Shown here one piece after another: positions 15,668 through 24,405 of a stretch of DNA of 64,000 nucleotides (its first letter is position 1; the number at the start of each line of letters is the position of its first letter). The stretch spans positions 62,001-126,000 of the forward strand of contig CAYTHO010000004.1 of NCBI GenBank assembly GCA_964437595.1, written 5' to 3'. The position numbers and the translations under genes are program-made. The notes under the pieces are model-generated. The model had not been told where the DNA came from, did no database searches, and saw only the letters and a list, made by a program, of their open reading frames with translations. This stretch comes from DSYU01 sp964437595 (GTDB lineage Bacteria > Chloroflexota > Anaerolineae > Anaerolineales > Anaerolineaceae).

Positions 15668-16423
15668 ATGATCCAGCTCGTCATTCTGCGCCACGGGCAA
15701 AGTGAATGGAACCGGGAGAACCGGTTCACGGGCTGGGTAGACGTTGACCTGACGGGGCAGGGGATCGAGGAAGGGCGCCGCGCGGGCCAGTTTTTACGCG
15801 AGGCGGGCTTCTCGTTTGATGCTGCCTATACCTCCTTGCTCAAACGTGCCATACGCACGCTCTGGCTTGTACTGGATGAACTGGATATGCTGTGGCTGCC
15901 AGTGGAGAAAGACTGGCGGCTGAACGAGCGTCACTACGGCGCGCTGCAGGGCCTGGATAAGTCCGCAATGGTGGACCAGTACGGCACGGAACAGGTATTC
16001 CGCTGGCGGCGCAGCTTCAGCGTGCCGCCGCCGCTGCTTACCCTGGATGATGCGCGCCACCCGCGTTTTGATCCACGTTATGCGCGGATCGATCCGGCGG
16101 AGCTGCCCGCCGGGGAATCGCTGGAAAACACGCTTCAGCGCGTGCTGCCGTTCTGGCAGGGCGTGATAGCGCCCAGGCTGCGGGCCGGGGAACGCGTGCT
16201 GGTGGTGGCGCACGGCAACAGCCTGCGCGCGCTGATCAAATACCTGGAGAACATCGCGGATCAAGATGTAAACGAGTTGAGCGTTCCCACCGGCATCCCG
16301 ATTGCTTACGAGTTGAATGAACGCCTGGAGCCAGTCCAGCGAATGTATATCGGCGAGGCAGAAGCCGTGCGGCTGGCGGTGGAGGCGGCGGCGAAATCGG
16401 CGCAGGTGCGGGGTAAGCAGTAA
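15668..16423 (+). CDS. gpmA: 2,3-bisphosphoglycerate-dependent phosphoglycerate mutase
   Basis: A 251-residue glycolytic mutase that interconverts 3- and 2-phosphoglycerate. The catalytic LRHGQSEWN is at residues 6-14 with the phosphorylated His, followed by FTGWVDVDLTGQG, the family-specific LNERHYGALQGLDK near residue 85, and the second catalytic His in VVAHGNSLRALIKYLE near residue 185. The length and the RRSFSVPPPLL segment favour a true GpmA over other histidine phosphatases. It follows the response regulator by 24 bases. Confidence 0.95.
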   Translation: MIQLVILRHGQSEWNRENRFTGWVDVDLTGQGIEEGRRAGQFLREAGFSFDAAYTSLLKRAIRTLWLVLDELDMLWLPVEKDWRLNERHYGALQGLDKSAMVDQYGTEQVFRWRRSFSVPPPLLTLDDARHPRFDPRYARIDPAELPAGESLENTLQRVLPFWQGVIAPRLRAGERVLVVAHGNSLRALIKYLENIADQDVNELSVPTGIPIAYELNERLEPVQRMYIGEAEAVRLAVEAAAKSAQVRGKQ

Positions 16424-16459
16424 ACTGCCAGCAGGACGCAATTCGGTGAATCCGACATC

Positions 16460-16494
16460 TTGACACTGTTATGTTTTTGTGATAATATAACAGT
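16460..16494 (+). promoter_or_regulatory. Promoter of the MerR-VWA operon with embedded inverted repeat
   Basis: TTGACA (16460-16465) and TAATAT (16483-16488) are 17 bases apart. A perfect 8-base inverted repeat, ACTGTTAT (16465-16472) and ATAACAGT (16487-16494), spans the spacer and the -10 box. The placement suggests an operator, perhaps autoregulated by the MerR protein encoded immediately downstream. Confidence 0.75.
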
Positions 16495-16507
16495 AGCGAG
16501 GTGCTTC

Positions 16508-17092
16508 ATGCCGAATGAAACCTATGATATCCAAGAACTGGTTACACAGAGCGGCGTGCCGCGGCGGACGGTTTACTTCTACGTCCAGCAGGGCGTGCTG
16601 CCGCCGCCGGAAGGGGCGGGCCTGGCAGCCCACTATAATGAGGCGCACCTGCTGCGCCTGCGGTTAATCCCGCTGCTGCGCCAGCAGGGGCTGCGGCTGG
16701 ACGAGATCCGGGTGCGGTTTGCCCAATTAAGCGAAGATGAAATGCGCGCAATGCTCCATACCAGCCGCCCGGCGCCGGCGCCGTCCGCGCCGCGGGCAGC
16801 GCGTGAGCCTTTGACGCCGGAATACACCGCGATACCGCCTGGCTGGGGGCAGCAGCGCTTTGTGCACTACAACCTTCCTGCCGGGATGGCGCTGGTTGTG
16901 CCGGAGAGCCTGAGCGCGGCGGACCGGCAGCGGCTGAACCAATTGATCCATGCGGCCCGGCAGATTTTCGCCGGAGGGCCGGTCGTTATGATGGGGGCCA
17001 GCCCGAGGCTGGATGAGAAAGAATCGAGTGAAGCGGATAGACCGGACGTCCAGCAGGGCGCCCGGCGCCCTACGGGCAGCAAGGAGGAATAG
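16508..17092 (+). CDS. MerR-family transcriptional regulator
   Basis: A 194-residue protein with an N-terminal MerR winged helix (about residues 5-75): VTQSGVPRRTVYFYVQQGVLPPP is the recognition region and LLRLRLIPLLRQQGLRLDEIR the wing and following helix. The Pro/Ala-rich middle and the C-terminal part do not resemble a known ligand-binding domain. The start is ATG 16508, with GAGGTG 4-9 bases upstream and a consensus promoter just before; an earlier in-frame start at 16460 falls inside the -35 box. The VIT/VWA gene follows after 3 bases, so the two are one operon. Confidence 0.85.
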   Translation: MPNETYDIQELVTQSGVPRRTVYFYVQQGVLPPPEGAGLAAHYNEAHLLRLRLIPLLRQQGLRLDEIRVRFAQLSEDEMRAMLHTSRPAPAPSAPRAAREPLTPEYTAIPPGWGQQRFVHYNLPAGMALVVPESLSAADRQRLNQLIHAARQIFAGGPVVMMGASPRLDEKESSEADRPDVQQGARRPTGSKEE

Positions 17093-17095
17093 GCA

Positions 17096-19714
17096 ATGGT
17101 AGAACCAAAAATGATTCCGCAGATCAGCCTGCCGCGGCTTATCGTAGCCGAGGCGCTGGAGAGCGCCCTGCCGCTGGAATATACCTCGGTCAGCGCGCAA
17201 GTGACCGGCCCGGTAGCGAATGTGGTGGTGACACAGCGCTTCGGAAACCCGCTGCAAGAAGCGGCGGAATTGGATTACCTGTTCCCCCTGCCAGAAAACG
17301 CGGCCATCACCGGGTTCGATCTTCAGGTGGGGCAGCGGCGCATTGAAGGCAGCCTGCAGGAGCAAGAGACCGCCCGCAACACGTATGAGGAAGCGCGCGG
17401 GCAGGGAAAGCGCGCCGGGCTGTTCGAGCAGCGCCGGCCCAACCTGTTTGCCGTGCGCCTGGCCAATGTTCAGGTAGGAGAGACCATCCATGCCCGGGTG
17501 CGTTACCAGCAGCGGGTGAAGTTCGAAGATGCATCCTACGAGTTTGTTTACCCGATGAGCCTGACGCCCAAATATGACAGCCCAGAGCATCCCGGTGAAG
17601 GGGAGGGCACGCACGCCCCCATCGCGCGGATTGGGGAGCGCATTGGGCCGGTTGAGATCAACCTGGCGGTCGATGCGGGCATGCCGGTAGGCCAGCCGAC
17701 CAGCCCATCTCACGAGGTTGAGATCGACCGCCTGGATGAGCGGCGGTTCCAGGTGCGCCTGGCGGGTGAGCATATTCCGGACCACGATTTTGTCCTGCGG
17801 TATCCAGTAGCTGGGGAACGGTCTCAGGCAGCCGGCTGGACCAGTAAGAAAGGCAAAGAGACGTTCTTCCTGGCAACACTGGTTCCGCCAGCGCTTGAAA
17901 ATGAAAACGAGTCGACGCAGGGGCAAATGGCCAGAGAATTCGTATTTGTGCTGGACCGCTCGGGGTCAATGTCGGGCGAGCCGATTTTGCAGGCGCGCAA
18001 TGCGCTGCGGGCATGCCTGCGCGCGCTTAACCCTGGCGATACCTTCCGCATCCTGTTATTTGATAACACCCTGGAATGGTACCAGCCCGAACCGCTGGCC
18101 GTCACCCAGGAACAGGTGGACCGCGCCGATGCGTACCTTGAAAGGGTTCATGGGCGGGGAGGAACCGAAATCGCTGCCGCGATGAATGCGGTGCTGGCGA
18201 TACCACCTGATGCGCAGCGCACGCGTTTTGTGGTGTTCCTGACCGATGGGGCAGTATCCGCGGAAACACGCCTGCTGGATGGAATCCGCAGCCGGATTGG
18301 TACGGCGCGGCTGTTTACCTTTGGCATTGGGCCATCGGTCAACCGCGCGCTGCTCAGCAAGATGGCCGAGCTGGGCCGAGGACGGGCGAGCTTCCTGCAG
18401 CTTAACGAGGACATTGAGGGGGCCATTATCCGCTTCCAGGATAGTGTATCGTTTCCGTCGCTGACGGACCTTTCACTGGTGTGGGAAAACGGTAAAGCCT
18501 GGGATGTGTACCCCGCGCGGCTGCCGGACCTTTATTATGGTCAGCCGCTGGAAATCTGCGGGCGGCTGGCCGGGGAAAGCTCGAAACCGGTTAAGCTGAC
18601 GGTGAAAGGTAAACGATGGCAGGCGGGAGAGGCCAGGCCGGTCGCGCTGGATCTGGTTCTGTCACAGGCAGCAGGGCAGGATGCCGCCATTGAGCGGGTA
18701 TGGGCCCGCGCGCGGGTGGACGACCTGCTTGAGCAAATGGAACTGGAGCCCAGGCGAGCAAATAAAATCCGCGCCGAGGTGATGGGACTGGCCCTGGAAT
18801 ACAACCTGGTCACGGTCTACACATCGTACGTGGCAATCGATACGGTGGATACCGCCGCGGGCGAACAGGCGGGCGCACAACCGAAGATTATACATGTTTC
18901 TCAGCCGCTGCCGCAGGGGCTGCAGCCTGGCCCGTTTATGCCGGGGCCTCAGCGGATGGCGATGATGAGTGCGGGTATGGCGATGCCTGCCGCGCCGGAT
19001 GCTTTGCGTGGTACAGTGGAGCGCGGGCGTTCATTATTGACCAAATTGGTAGGCGGAAATACACAAAGACAGGTTTCCGACTCGGGTACGGATGAAGCGT
19101 TTCATGCGTCGCCTGTGGCCGCGCCGCAGCCAGTTGCGCCGGGCAGGACGGAACCGGTGCAGGGCCGGGCAGATAGAGAGATGGATCGGGAAGGGGTGCT
19201 GCGCTGGCTGGCCCGCACGCAGAAGTTGGATGGTTCGTGGCACGGAAGCATCGAATGGACGGCAGCGGCGGTGCTGGCGTTTGTGCGCGCGGAGCATACC
19301 ACGCGCGCTGGCAGCTACCGGCAGGCTCTGCGGCGCGCGGTGCGTTACCTGGTCGAACAGGGTGGAAGCGCATCCGGGCAAGGCGAGCGGCTGGCGTACT
19401 TCTTGCGCACCCGGGCGCTGGCTGAGCTGGCTGAGGCTACCGGCGACAAGGCCGACCAGGCCGCGGCCCAGTCCAGCCGCCTGTCGCTGCCGCTCGCGGC
19501 AAATGATCTGGAAAAGGCGGCACAAACTTTGCCGGCGGCGTTAACCTCACCAGCGGCGGGCGAACCGCCGGTCAAGGCGCCTGCGGCAATAGGCAGCCTG
19601 GATGACCTGCGCCTGGCAAGCCTGCTGCGCGTCAGTCTGCCGGTGCCCCCAAGCCTGTTTTCGGGCGAGCAGGGCGACCTGGCGCGCGTTTGGGCAGCTA
19701 CGCTGTCGGAATAA
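17096..19714 (+). CDS. VIT and von Willebrand factor A domain protein
   Basis: An 872-residue protein with no signal peptide seen. An N-terminal VIT (vault/inter-alpha-trypsin) domain (about 10-140) is followed by a VWA domain (about 275-450) with an intact metal-ion adhesion site: DRSGSMS, the Thr in RGGTEIAAAMN and the Asp in FLTDGAVS. A linker region (about 600-690) leads to a C-terminal alpha-helical part with RTQKLDGSWHGSIEWTAAAVLAF, like a single repeat of the terpene-cyclase or alpha-2-macroglobulin toroid fold. The start has AAGGAGG upstream. Function is unknown; VIT-VWA proteins are thought to be protein-interaction platforms. Confidence 0.88.
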   Translation: MVEPKMIPQISLPRLIVAEALESALPLEYTSVSAQVTGPVANVVVTQRFGNPLQEAAELDYLFPLPENAAITGFDLQVGQRRIEGSLQEQETARNTYEEARGQGKRAGLFEQRRPNLFAVRLANVQVGETIHARVRYQQRVKFEDASYEFVYPMSLTPKYDSPEHPGEGEGTHAPIARIGERIGPVEINLAVDAGMPVGQPTSPSHEVEIDRLDERRFQVRLAGEHIPDHDFVLRYPVAGERSQAAGWTSKKGKETFFLATLVPPALENENESTQGQMAREFVFVLDRSGSMSGEPILQARNALRACLRALNPGDTFRILLFDNTLEWYQPEPLAVTQEQVDRADAYLERVHGRGGTEIAAAMNAVLAIPPDAQRTRFVVFLTDGAVSAETRLLDGIRSRIGTARLFTFGIGPSVNRALLSKMAELGRGRASFLQLNEDIEGAIIRFQDSVSFPSLTDLSLVWENGKAWDVYPARLPDLYYGQPLEICGRLAGESSKPVKLTVKGKRWQAGEARPVALDLVLSQAAGQDAAIERVWARARVDDLLEQMELEPRRANKIRAEVMGLALEYNLVTVYTSYVAIDTVDTAAGEQAGAQPKIIHVSQPLPQGLQPGPFMPGPQRMAMMSAGMAMPAAPDALRGTVERGRSLLTKLVGGNTQRQVSDSGTDEAFHASPVAAPQPVAPGRTEPVQGRADREMDREGVLRWLARTQKLDGSWHGSIEWTAAAVLAFVRAEHTTRAGSYRQALRRAVRYLVEQGGSASGQGERLAYFLRTRALAELAEATGDKADQAAAQSSRLSLPLAANDLEKAAQTLPAALTSPAAGEPPVKAPAAIGSLDDLRLASLLRVSLPVPPSLFSGEQGDLARVWAATLSE

Positions 19715-19715
19715 C

Positions 19716-19755
19716 AAAAGTGATGCGCGCGGTGCACACCGCGCGCATCACTTTT
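19716..19755. terminator. Bidirectional terminator
   Basis: A perfect 19-base inverted repeat, AAAAGTGATGCGCGCGGTG and its complement, flanks a 2-base centre. A- and T-runs at the ends allow termination from both sides. It lies between the convergent VIT/VWA and DUF1990-like genes. Confidence 0.85.
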
Positions 19756-19765
19756 ACCTGCCCGA

Positions 19766-20494
19766 TTATTTTTTGCGTCTCCCGATGATCAATGATACAA
19801 CCAGCGCCAGCGTGCCCCCTAACAGGGCCATGGAGAGCAGGCTGGCGACGGGAGTTGGGCGCGGCTCTGACTCGAACTGCGCGGGCACGCCGTGCAGTTT
19901 GGCGAGAAAGTTCTGGATGCTCATCTGATGGGCGCGAAGCTGCATGCGGCGGATCAGGCGGCGAGAAAACGTTGATGTCCCCGGGCGCGAGCGTGAAACA
20001 ACGTCGATGATCAGGGCAACTTCGTTATTGTCCCGCCATTCAACGGTTGGCGACCACTCCCCGATTTCCGAATGAGCGGAGGTGGTGGTGTAGGTAAACC
20101 CGGCCCGGCGCGGATCGTTGATCACCTGGGTGATTTCATTCATAGTAAGAACATCGAAGATTGGCAGATCGCGGCAGCGAAATACTGGAATGCGTTGAAC
20201 GATCCGGTCCCCGGCCTGAACCGAGCGGCCAACCAGGTTGAAATCTGAAACGGTGGTCATTACCTGCGGAGGGTAAAACTGATTGGTCAGGGTAAGCTGC
20301 GCGGCCCGTTCGAAGAGGGCGCCGCTTGGATCATTACCGAGGATGGTTTCATAGCGATCTACGAACCAGTTTTCATCTAAATTCTGGCTCGGAGAGTAGG
20401 TGAGGGGAGCACTGCGCCATTGATGCAAGAATTGGGCATCATTCTGCATGCCTCTGCCAAACCAAACGGATTTCGCGCCTTCTTGAACCATCAT
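19766..20494 (-). CDS. DUF1990 (UPF0548)-like protein with C-terminal membrane anchor
   Basis: A 242-residue protein. The central 130 residues match the DUF1990 pattern as I know it: a segment ERAAQLTLTNQFYPP, then GRSVQAGDRIVQRIPVF, then RRAGFTYTTTSAHSEIGEWS, then a Ser-Arg-Pro motif (SRSRPG) and RRMQLRAHQMSIQNFLAKL. A C-terminal helix (about 217-238) ending RRKK would anchor it with the domain inside or outside the cell. Function of the family is unknown. It is divergent from the RNB gene, 103 bases apart. The family call is from memory of the pattern and needs a profile search. Confidence 0.55.
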   Translation of the reverse strand: MMVQEGAKSVWFGRGMQNDAQFLHQWRSAPLTYSPSQNLDENWFVDRYETILGNDPSGALFERAAQLTLTNQFYPPQVMTTVSDFNLVGRSVQAGDRIVQRIPVFRCRDLPIFDVLTMNEITQVINDPRRAGFTYTTTSAHSEIGEWSPTVEWRDNNEVALIIDVVSRSRPGTSTFSRRLIRRMQLRAHQMSIQNFLAKLHGVPAQFESEPRPTPVASLLSMALLGGTLALVVSLIIGRRKK

Positions 20495-20520
20495 TTTGCG
20501 TACGCTCCCATCGGAATTAT

Positions 20521-20547
20521 TCGCCCAATGATACCCCTACTGGGCGA
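20521..20547. repeat. Inverted repeat between divergent genes
   Basis: TCGCCCA (20521-20527) and TGGGCGA (20541-20547) are separated by 13 bases and followed on plus by TTTT. It lies upstream of both the DUF1990-like and RNB genes, so it is more likely an operator than a terminator. Confidence 0.35.
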
Positions 20548-20562
20548 TTTTCGCAAATTCAA

Positions 20563-20591
20563 TTGTGCCGAGGTATGGTTTCAGGTATGAT
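20563..20591 (+). promoter_or_regulatory. Promoter of the RNB gene, leaderless type
   Basis: TTGTGC (20563-20568), a 17-base spacer and TATGAT (20586-20591). The predicted RNA start, 7 bases after the -10 box, is 20598, the A of the start codon. No ribosome binding site is seen, consistent with a leaderless mRNA. Confidence 0.5.
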
Positions 20592-20597
20592 AAGCCC

Positions 20598-22562
20598 ATG
20601 CAGCCAGAGCATAATGATCCTATATTAAAGCCAGACAGCTTGCTGTTATATAAAAACCACCCGGCCCGCCTGGTCCGCGCAGAAGACCGCGCGCAACAGC
20701 GTGCGCAACAGCGCTTAGAGATTGCGTTGGCAAGTGGAGAAACGATCCGTGTGCGGCCAAAGAACGTGGATGTGCTGCATCCCGGCCCGCTGAAAAGTTT
20801 GAGCGAGCTCCAGCCGGTGACCGGCGAAGTTCGGGCGGCGTGGGAGATCCTGGCAGGCGGGCGAACGAACCTGGCTGAGCTGGCCGAGCTGATCTATGGG
20901 GCTTATACACCCGTCACTGCCTGGGCGGCCTGGCAGCAGGTCGCGGAAGGTGTGTTTTTTGAAGGCAGCCCGGCAGATATCCGCGCGCGCACGGAAGACG
21001 AAGTTCAGCGCCGCGTGAAAGAGCGCAGCCAGGCTGAACAGCACCAGCAGGCCAGGGCAGCATTTTTGGATTTTGCGCGCCGCTCCATGAAATCCGGCGG
21101 ATTACCGCGGGCCGGGCGAGACGCGAATTCCACCGTGGGTGGGGGTAGTGATGCGTATGTGGACACCCCTGCTCACCGGGATTTCCTGCGCGAGCTTGAA
21201 GCGGTAGCGTTAGGGCGATCCGAGCGCAGCCCACTGCTGCGCGAACTGAGCCGGGCCGAGACGCCCGACAGCGCCCACACGCTGCTGCTGGAACTGGGTG
21301 CCTGGGATGAGACCGTCAACCCCTACCCGGCGCGGTTAGGGCTGCCGTTGAAGCAGGTTGACCTGTCGATACCAGATCTCCCCCATGAAGACCGCCTGGA
21401 CCTGACCCATGCCGCTGCCTTTGCCATCGATGACGCGGACACGGATACGCCAGATGATGCCATTTCGCTGGAACCGCTCCCGCGGGGAGGCGCCAGGTTG
21501 TGGGTGCACGTGGCGGATGCCGCGGCGCTGGTGGAACCGGACAGCCCATTAGATATGGAAGCCCGGGCGCGCGGCGAAAGCCTGCACCTGCCGGAGGGCA
21601 CGGTTCACCTGCTGCCGCGCGAGTTAACCTTGAAGCTGGGCATGGGGATGAACGAGGTTTCCCCGGCGCTGTCCTTTGGCATTGACCTCGACGCAGAAGG
21701 CCAGGTGACGGGATTCCAGGCGGCGCCGAGCTGGGTGCGGGTTACCCGCCTGACTTACGAAGCGGTGGAGGAAAGGATTGACCAGGCGCCCTTTTCGCAG
21801 ATAACGCGGCTGGCCCACCAGATACGCGAACGGCGCAGGGCAAACGGCGCGGTGATGATTGATTTTCCTGAGGTGAAAATCGATGCGGCGGATGGACTGG
21901 TGCGCATTCAGCCTATCCCAACCTTGCGCAGCCGGGCGATGGTCGAAGAGGCGATGATCCTGGCGGGGATCGAGACAGCTCGTTTTGCCACGCAGAACGG
22001 GCTGCCTCTGGCATTCAGCCAGCAAGACGCGCCCGACGCGCCTGTGGGAAACCCAGAAACCCTGGCGCAGATGTTCGCGGCGCGGCGCTTGATGAAGCGC
22101 AGCCAGTATAAGACACAGCCCGCCCCGCACAGCGGATTAGGAGCTGCGGCATATGCGCAGGTGACCAGCCCGCTGAGGCGTTACCTGGACCTGGTGGCGC
22201 ACCAGCAGATTCGCGCATACCTGGAAGGACAGCCTTTGTTAGATGAGAGCGCGCTGCTGGAGCGGATTGGCGCCGTTGAGGCCGTGGTGGGCAGCGTGCG
22301 CCAGGGAGAGATGCTGTCCGAAAAACATTGGACGCTGGTGTACCTGCAGCAGTACCCCGAATGGCAGGGCGAAGGAATTCTGGTGGATATCCGAGGCCAG
22401 TACGGGCGCGGAGCCGCCGCCACAGTGCTGATCCCATCGCTGGCGCTGGAGGCGCGCGTACACCTGAATCGTGATATTCCGCTGGATACGGTGGTCACGC
22501 TGGCGTTGAACGAGGTGAACCTGCCTCAGCGCGATGTTCGTTTTCGAGTGGTGAATGATTAA
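20598..22562 (+). CDS. RNB-domain 3'-5' exoribonuclease (RNase II/R family)
   Basis: A 654-residue protein. The catalytic RNB domain (about 255-590) has FAIDDADTDTPDDAIS with the clustered Asp residues that hold two metals, followed by LWVHVADAAALVEPDSPLD, a SxxGxxxYAQVTSPLRRYLDL segment near residue 520 and a C-terminal S1-like tail. The N-terminal 200 residues lack the usual cold-shock domains, so it resembles the shorter cyanobacterial/plastid-type RNB enzymes. It degrades single-stranded RNA. The ATG at 20598 is preferred to a GTG at 20565 because of the promoter position. Confidence 0.88.
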   Translation: MQPEHNDPILKPDSLLLYKNHPARLVRAEDRAQQRAQQRLEIALASGETIRVRPKNVDVLHPGPLKSLSELQPVTGEVRAAWEILAGGRTNLAELAELIYGAYTPVTAWAAWQQVAEGVFFEGSPADIRARTEDEVQRRVKERSQAEQHQQARAAFLDFARRSMKSGGLPRAGRDANSTVGGGSDAYVDTPAHRDFLRELEAVALGRSERSPLLRELSRAETPDSAHTLLLELGAWDETVNPYPARLGLPLKQVDLSIPDLPHEDRLDLTHAAAFAIDDADTDTPDDAISLEPLPRGGARLWVHVADAAALVEPDSPLDMEARARGESLHLPEGTVHLLPRELTLKLGMGMNEVSPALSFGIDLDAEGQVTGFQAAPSWVRVTRLTYEAVEERIDQAPFSQITRLAHQIRERRRANGAVMIDFPEVKIDAADGLVRIQPIPTLRSRAMVEEAMILAGIETARFATQNGLPLAFSQQDAPDAPVGNPETLAQMFAARRLMKRSQYKTQPAPHSGLGAAAYAQVTSPLRRYLDLVAHQQIRAYLEGQPLLDESALLERIGAVEAVVGSVRQGEMLSEKHWTLVYLQQYPEWQGEGILVDIRGQYGRGAAATVLIPSLALEARVHLNRDIPLDTVVTLALNEVNLPQRDVRFRVVND

Positions 22563-22593
22563 AAAGTCCGGACTGCCTCGCAGTCCGGACTTT
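22563..22593. terminator. Bidirectional terminator
   Basis: Arms AAAGTCCGGACTG and CAGTCCGGACTTT with a 5-base loop lie between the convergent RNB and repeat-protein genes. A-run on the left and T-run on the right allow use from both sides. Confidence 0.85.
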
Positions 22594-22615
22594 CTCAATG
22601 CGTTATGAAACTGGA

Positions 22616-23523
22616 TCAGGGAGCGTTGTTGTTCCAGAACCAGTTGTAGCCGTAGTATCCGGTGGTAGCGCTGTAAATGCGGATGGCAATGCGCTGCTGG
22701 CCCTTGAGCGAATCAGGGATGTTGAAGGTCTTGCTGAAGCTGCCGCCCGTGCCTGAATTGAAGGAGTCGACCTGTACGCCGCCCACACCGCGGGTGCCTA
22801 TAGTATTCATCAGCACGATGTAAGTGTCGTTGGCCGCGAAGTTTTTGGTCTGTACGGTGACGGTGCTGTCCTTAACCACGGCGGTTATGGAGAAGGTGGG
22901 AATGGCGGTTACTGGTACGGGGGTGGCGGTTGTGCCGGTGGGCGGAATGCCGCCGGTGGAGCTGTTCCAGAACCAGTTATAGGCATAATAGCCGGAAGTG
23001 GGGCTTTGCAGGCGAATGGCAATGCGCTGCTGGCCCTTAAGCGAGGCTGGGATATTGAAGGTGAAAGTAANNNNNNNNNNNNNNNNNNNNNNNNNNNNNN
23101 NNNNNNNNNNNNNNNNNNNNNNNNNNNNNNNNNNNNNNNNNNNNNNNNNNNNNNNNNNNNNNNNNNNNNNATGCGCTGCTGGCCTTTGAGCGAGGCAGGG
23201 ATGTTGAACGTCCAGGTGAGGGCCCCGCCCGTTCCTGAGCTTACAGTATCGACCACGGTTCCGCCCACGCCCCGGGTGCTGAATACATTCATCAGCACCG
23301 TGAACGTGTCATTGGCGGGGAAATTGGCGGTCTTGATGGTTACGCTGGCATCGACCTGAACCGAGGTAATCGTGAAGGTAGGAGTAACAAACGCTGCGGA
23401 ACTCCCTCTCTGTACGGCCAGGCCTGCTCCATAGGCCGTATTCCAGGTTCCGCCAACCAGCGCAATGAGTAAGGCCAGGCTGGCGAAGATAAGAACGATG
23501 GATTGGTTTCTTTGCCTTTTCAT
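22616..23523 (-). CDS. Secreted repeat protein, interrupted by scaffold gap
   Basis: A secreted protein starting at ATG 23523 with GGGAGG upstream and a signal peptide (MKRQRNQSIVLIFASLALL). At least three copies of a domain of about 90-110 residues follow, each with ANDT(F/Y)xVLMN, TRGVGG, SGTGG, (F/T)NIPxSLKGQQRIAIR and GYYxYNWFWN, separated by a Thr/Pro linker (TATPVPVTAIPT). The 100 N at 23071-23170 interrupt it and shift the apparent frame, because 100 is an arbitrary gap size. The frame left of the gap reads cleanly from 23070 to the TGA at 22616. True length is unknown. No family recognised; surface role likely. A bidirectional terminator follows. Confidence 0.75.
23071..23170. other. 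Scaffold gap of 100 N
   Basis: One hundred undetermined bases lie within the repeat protein gene. Near-identical DNA (ATGCGCTGCTGGCC and following bases) occurs on both sides and again near 22690, so the gap is most likely an assembly collapse at repeats; its real size is unknown. Confidence 0.99.
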
Positions 23524-23688
23524 TGGACCTCCCAAATAGGCACATGAGTATACCTGTCTGGCCCCCTGGAGCAGTTGGCCCCCTACCAATAATTTGGGGT
23601 CGGGCGAACAGGAATGTAGACTTCACCCTTTAACATTATATAGCAGGATTCATGGCCTTTATCCATTTTTTATACATGGTTTGGGTCC

Positions 23689-23717
23689 TTGCATTCAATT
23701 AATGGTTCGGTTATACT
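23689..23717 (+). promoter_or_regulatory. Promoter of the NusG paralogue operon
   Basis: TTGCAT (23689-23694), 17-base spacer, TATACT (23712-23717). The RNA start is expected near 23724, leaving a leader of about 85 bases before the ATG at 23810. The rest of the 286 bases between the divergent starts (23524-23809) shows nothing else that I can name. Confidence 0.55.
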
Positions 23718-23809
23718 CTCCAATGTCGGCTGGCACAGCGTAAGAAAACGAATGTGCGGCTTTCTGCTGAAAGAAAAGACACCTTATGAGGTAAGAAGGA
23801 AAAAAGCAT

Positions 23810-24328
23810 ATGACATCCTATTGGTATGCCCTGCAAAGCAAACCCAATAAAGAGGATGCGCTGTACGGACAACTGCAAAACCAGGGACATGAGGTCTTCT
23901 TCCCGCGTATCCGGGTGAACCCGGTAAATCCCAGGGCAAAGAAAATCAAAGCGTATTTTCCGGGCTATATGTTTGTCCACGCGGATTTGCAGGAAATCGG
24001 TATTTCTACGTTCAAGTGGATGCCCTTTGCGCGTGGAATGGTGACCTTTGACCAGGAGCCAGCGACCGTGCCGGATTCGTTGATCTATGCTATCCGCAAG
24101 CGAGTCGATCAAGTCAATGCTGCCGGGGGGGAAATATTTGAAGGATTGCAAAAAGGTGAAATGGTTTATATACAGGATGGGCCATTTGCCGGGTATGAAG
24201 CCATATTCGATGTTCGCCTGACGGGCAGTGAGCGGGTGCGGGTGCTGATCAAGCTGTTGAGCCAGCGCCAGGTGCCCGTTGAACTCTCAGTTGGGCAAAT
24301 CCGGCGAGATAACCGGAAGAAAAAATAA
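23810..24328 (+). CDS. Specialised NusG paralogue (RfaH/LoaP-like antiterminator)
   Basis: A 172-residue protein with an NGN domain (residues 1-110: WYALQSKPNKEDALYGQLQNQG, FPRIRV, KIKAYFPGYMFVH) and a C-terminal KOW domain (about 120-170: GEMVYIQDGPFAGYEAIF). NusG paralogues bind RNA polymerase and suppress pausing and termination in selected long operons, commonly those for surface polysaccharides. Housekeeping NusG normally sits by rplK or secE, which are absent, so this is a specialised copy. Its single neighbour downstream is a sugar epimerase, after 77 bases. Confidence 0.88.
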   Translation: MTSYWYALQSKPNKEDALYGQLQNQGHEVFFPRIRVNPVNPRAKKIKAYFPGYMFVHADLQEIGISTFKWMPFARGMVTFDQEPATVPDSLIYAIRKRVDQVNAAGGEIFEGLQKGEMVYIQDGPFAGYEAIFDVRLTGSERVRVLIKLLSQRQVPVELSVGQIRRDNRKKK

Positions 24329-24405
24329 CGCGTACCCTGCTCATAGACAACCTTGTGGTTATGTAAGCGGGGACGGGTACAGTCATAATCACTCTGGAGG
24401 GACAA

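Noticed and set aside
22616..23589. CRISPR-like repetition around the N gap
   Set aside because: The repeats are in frame protein-coding units of about 300 bases, not short repeats with spacers.
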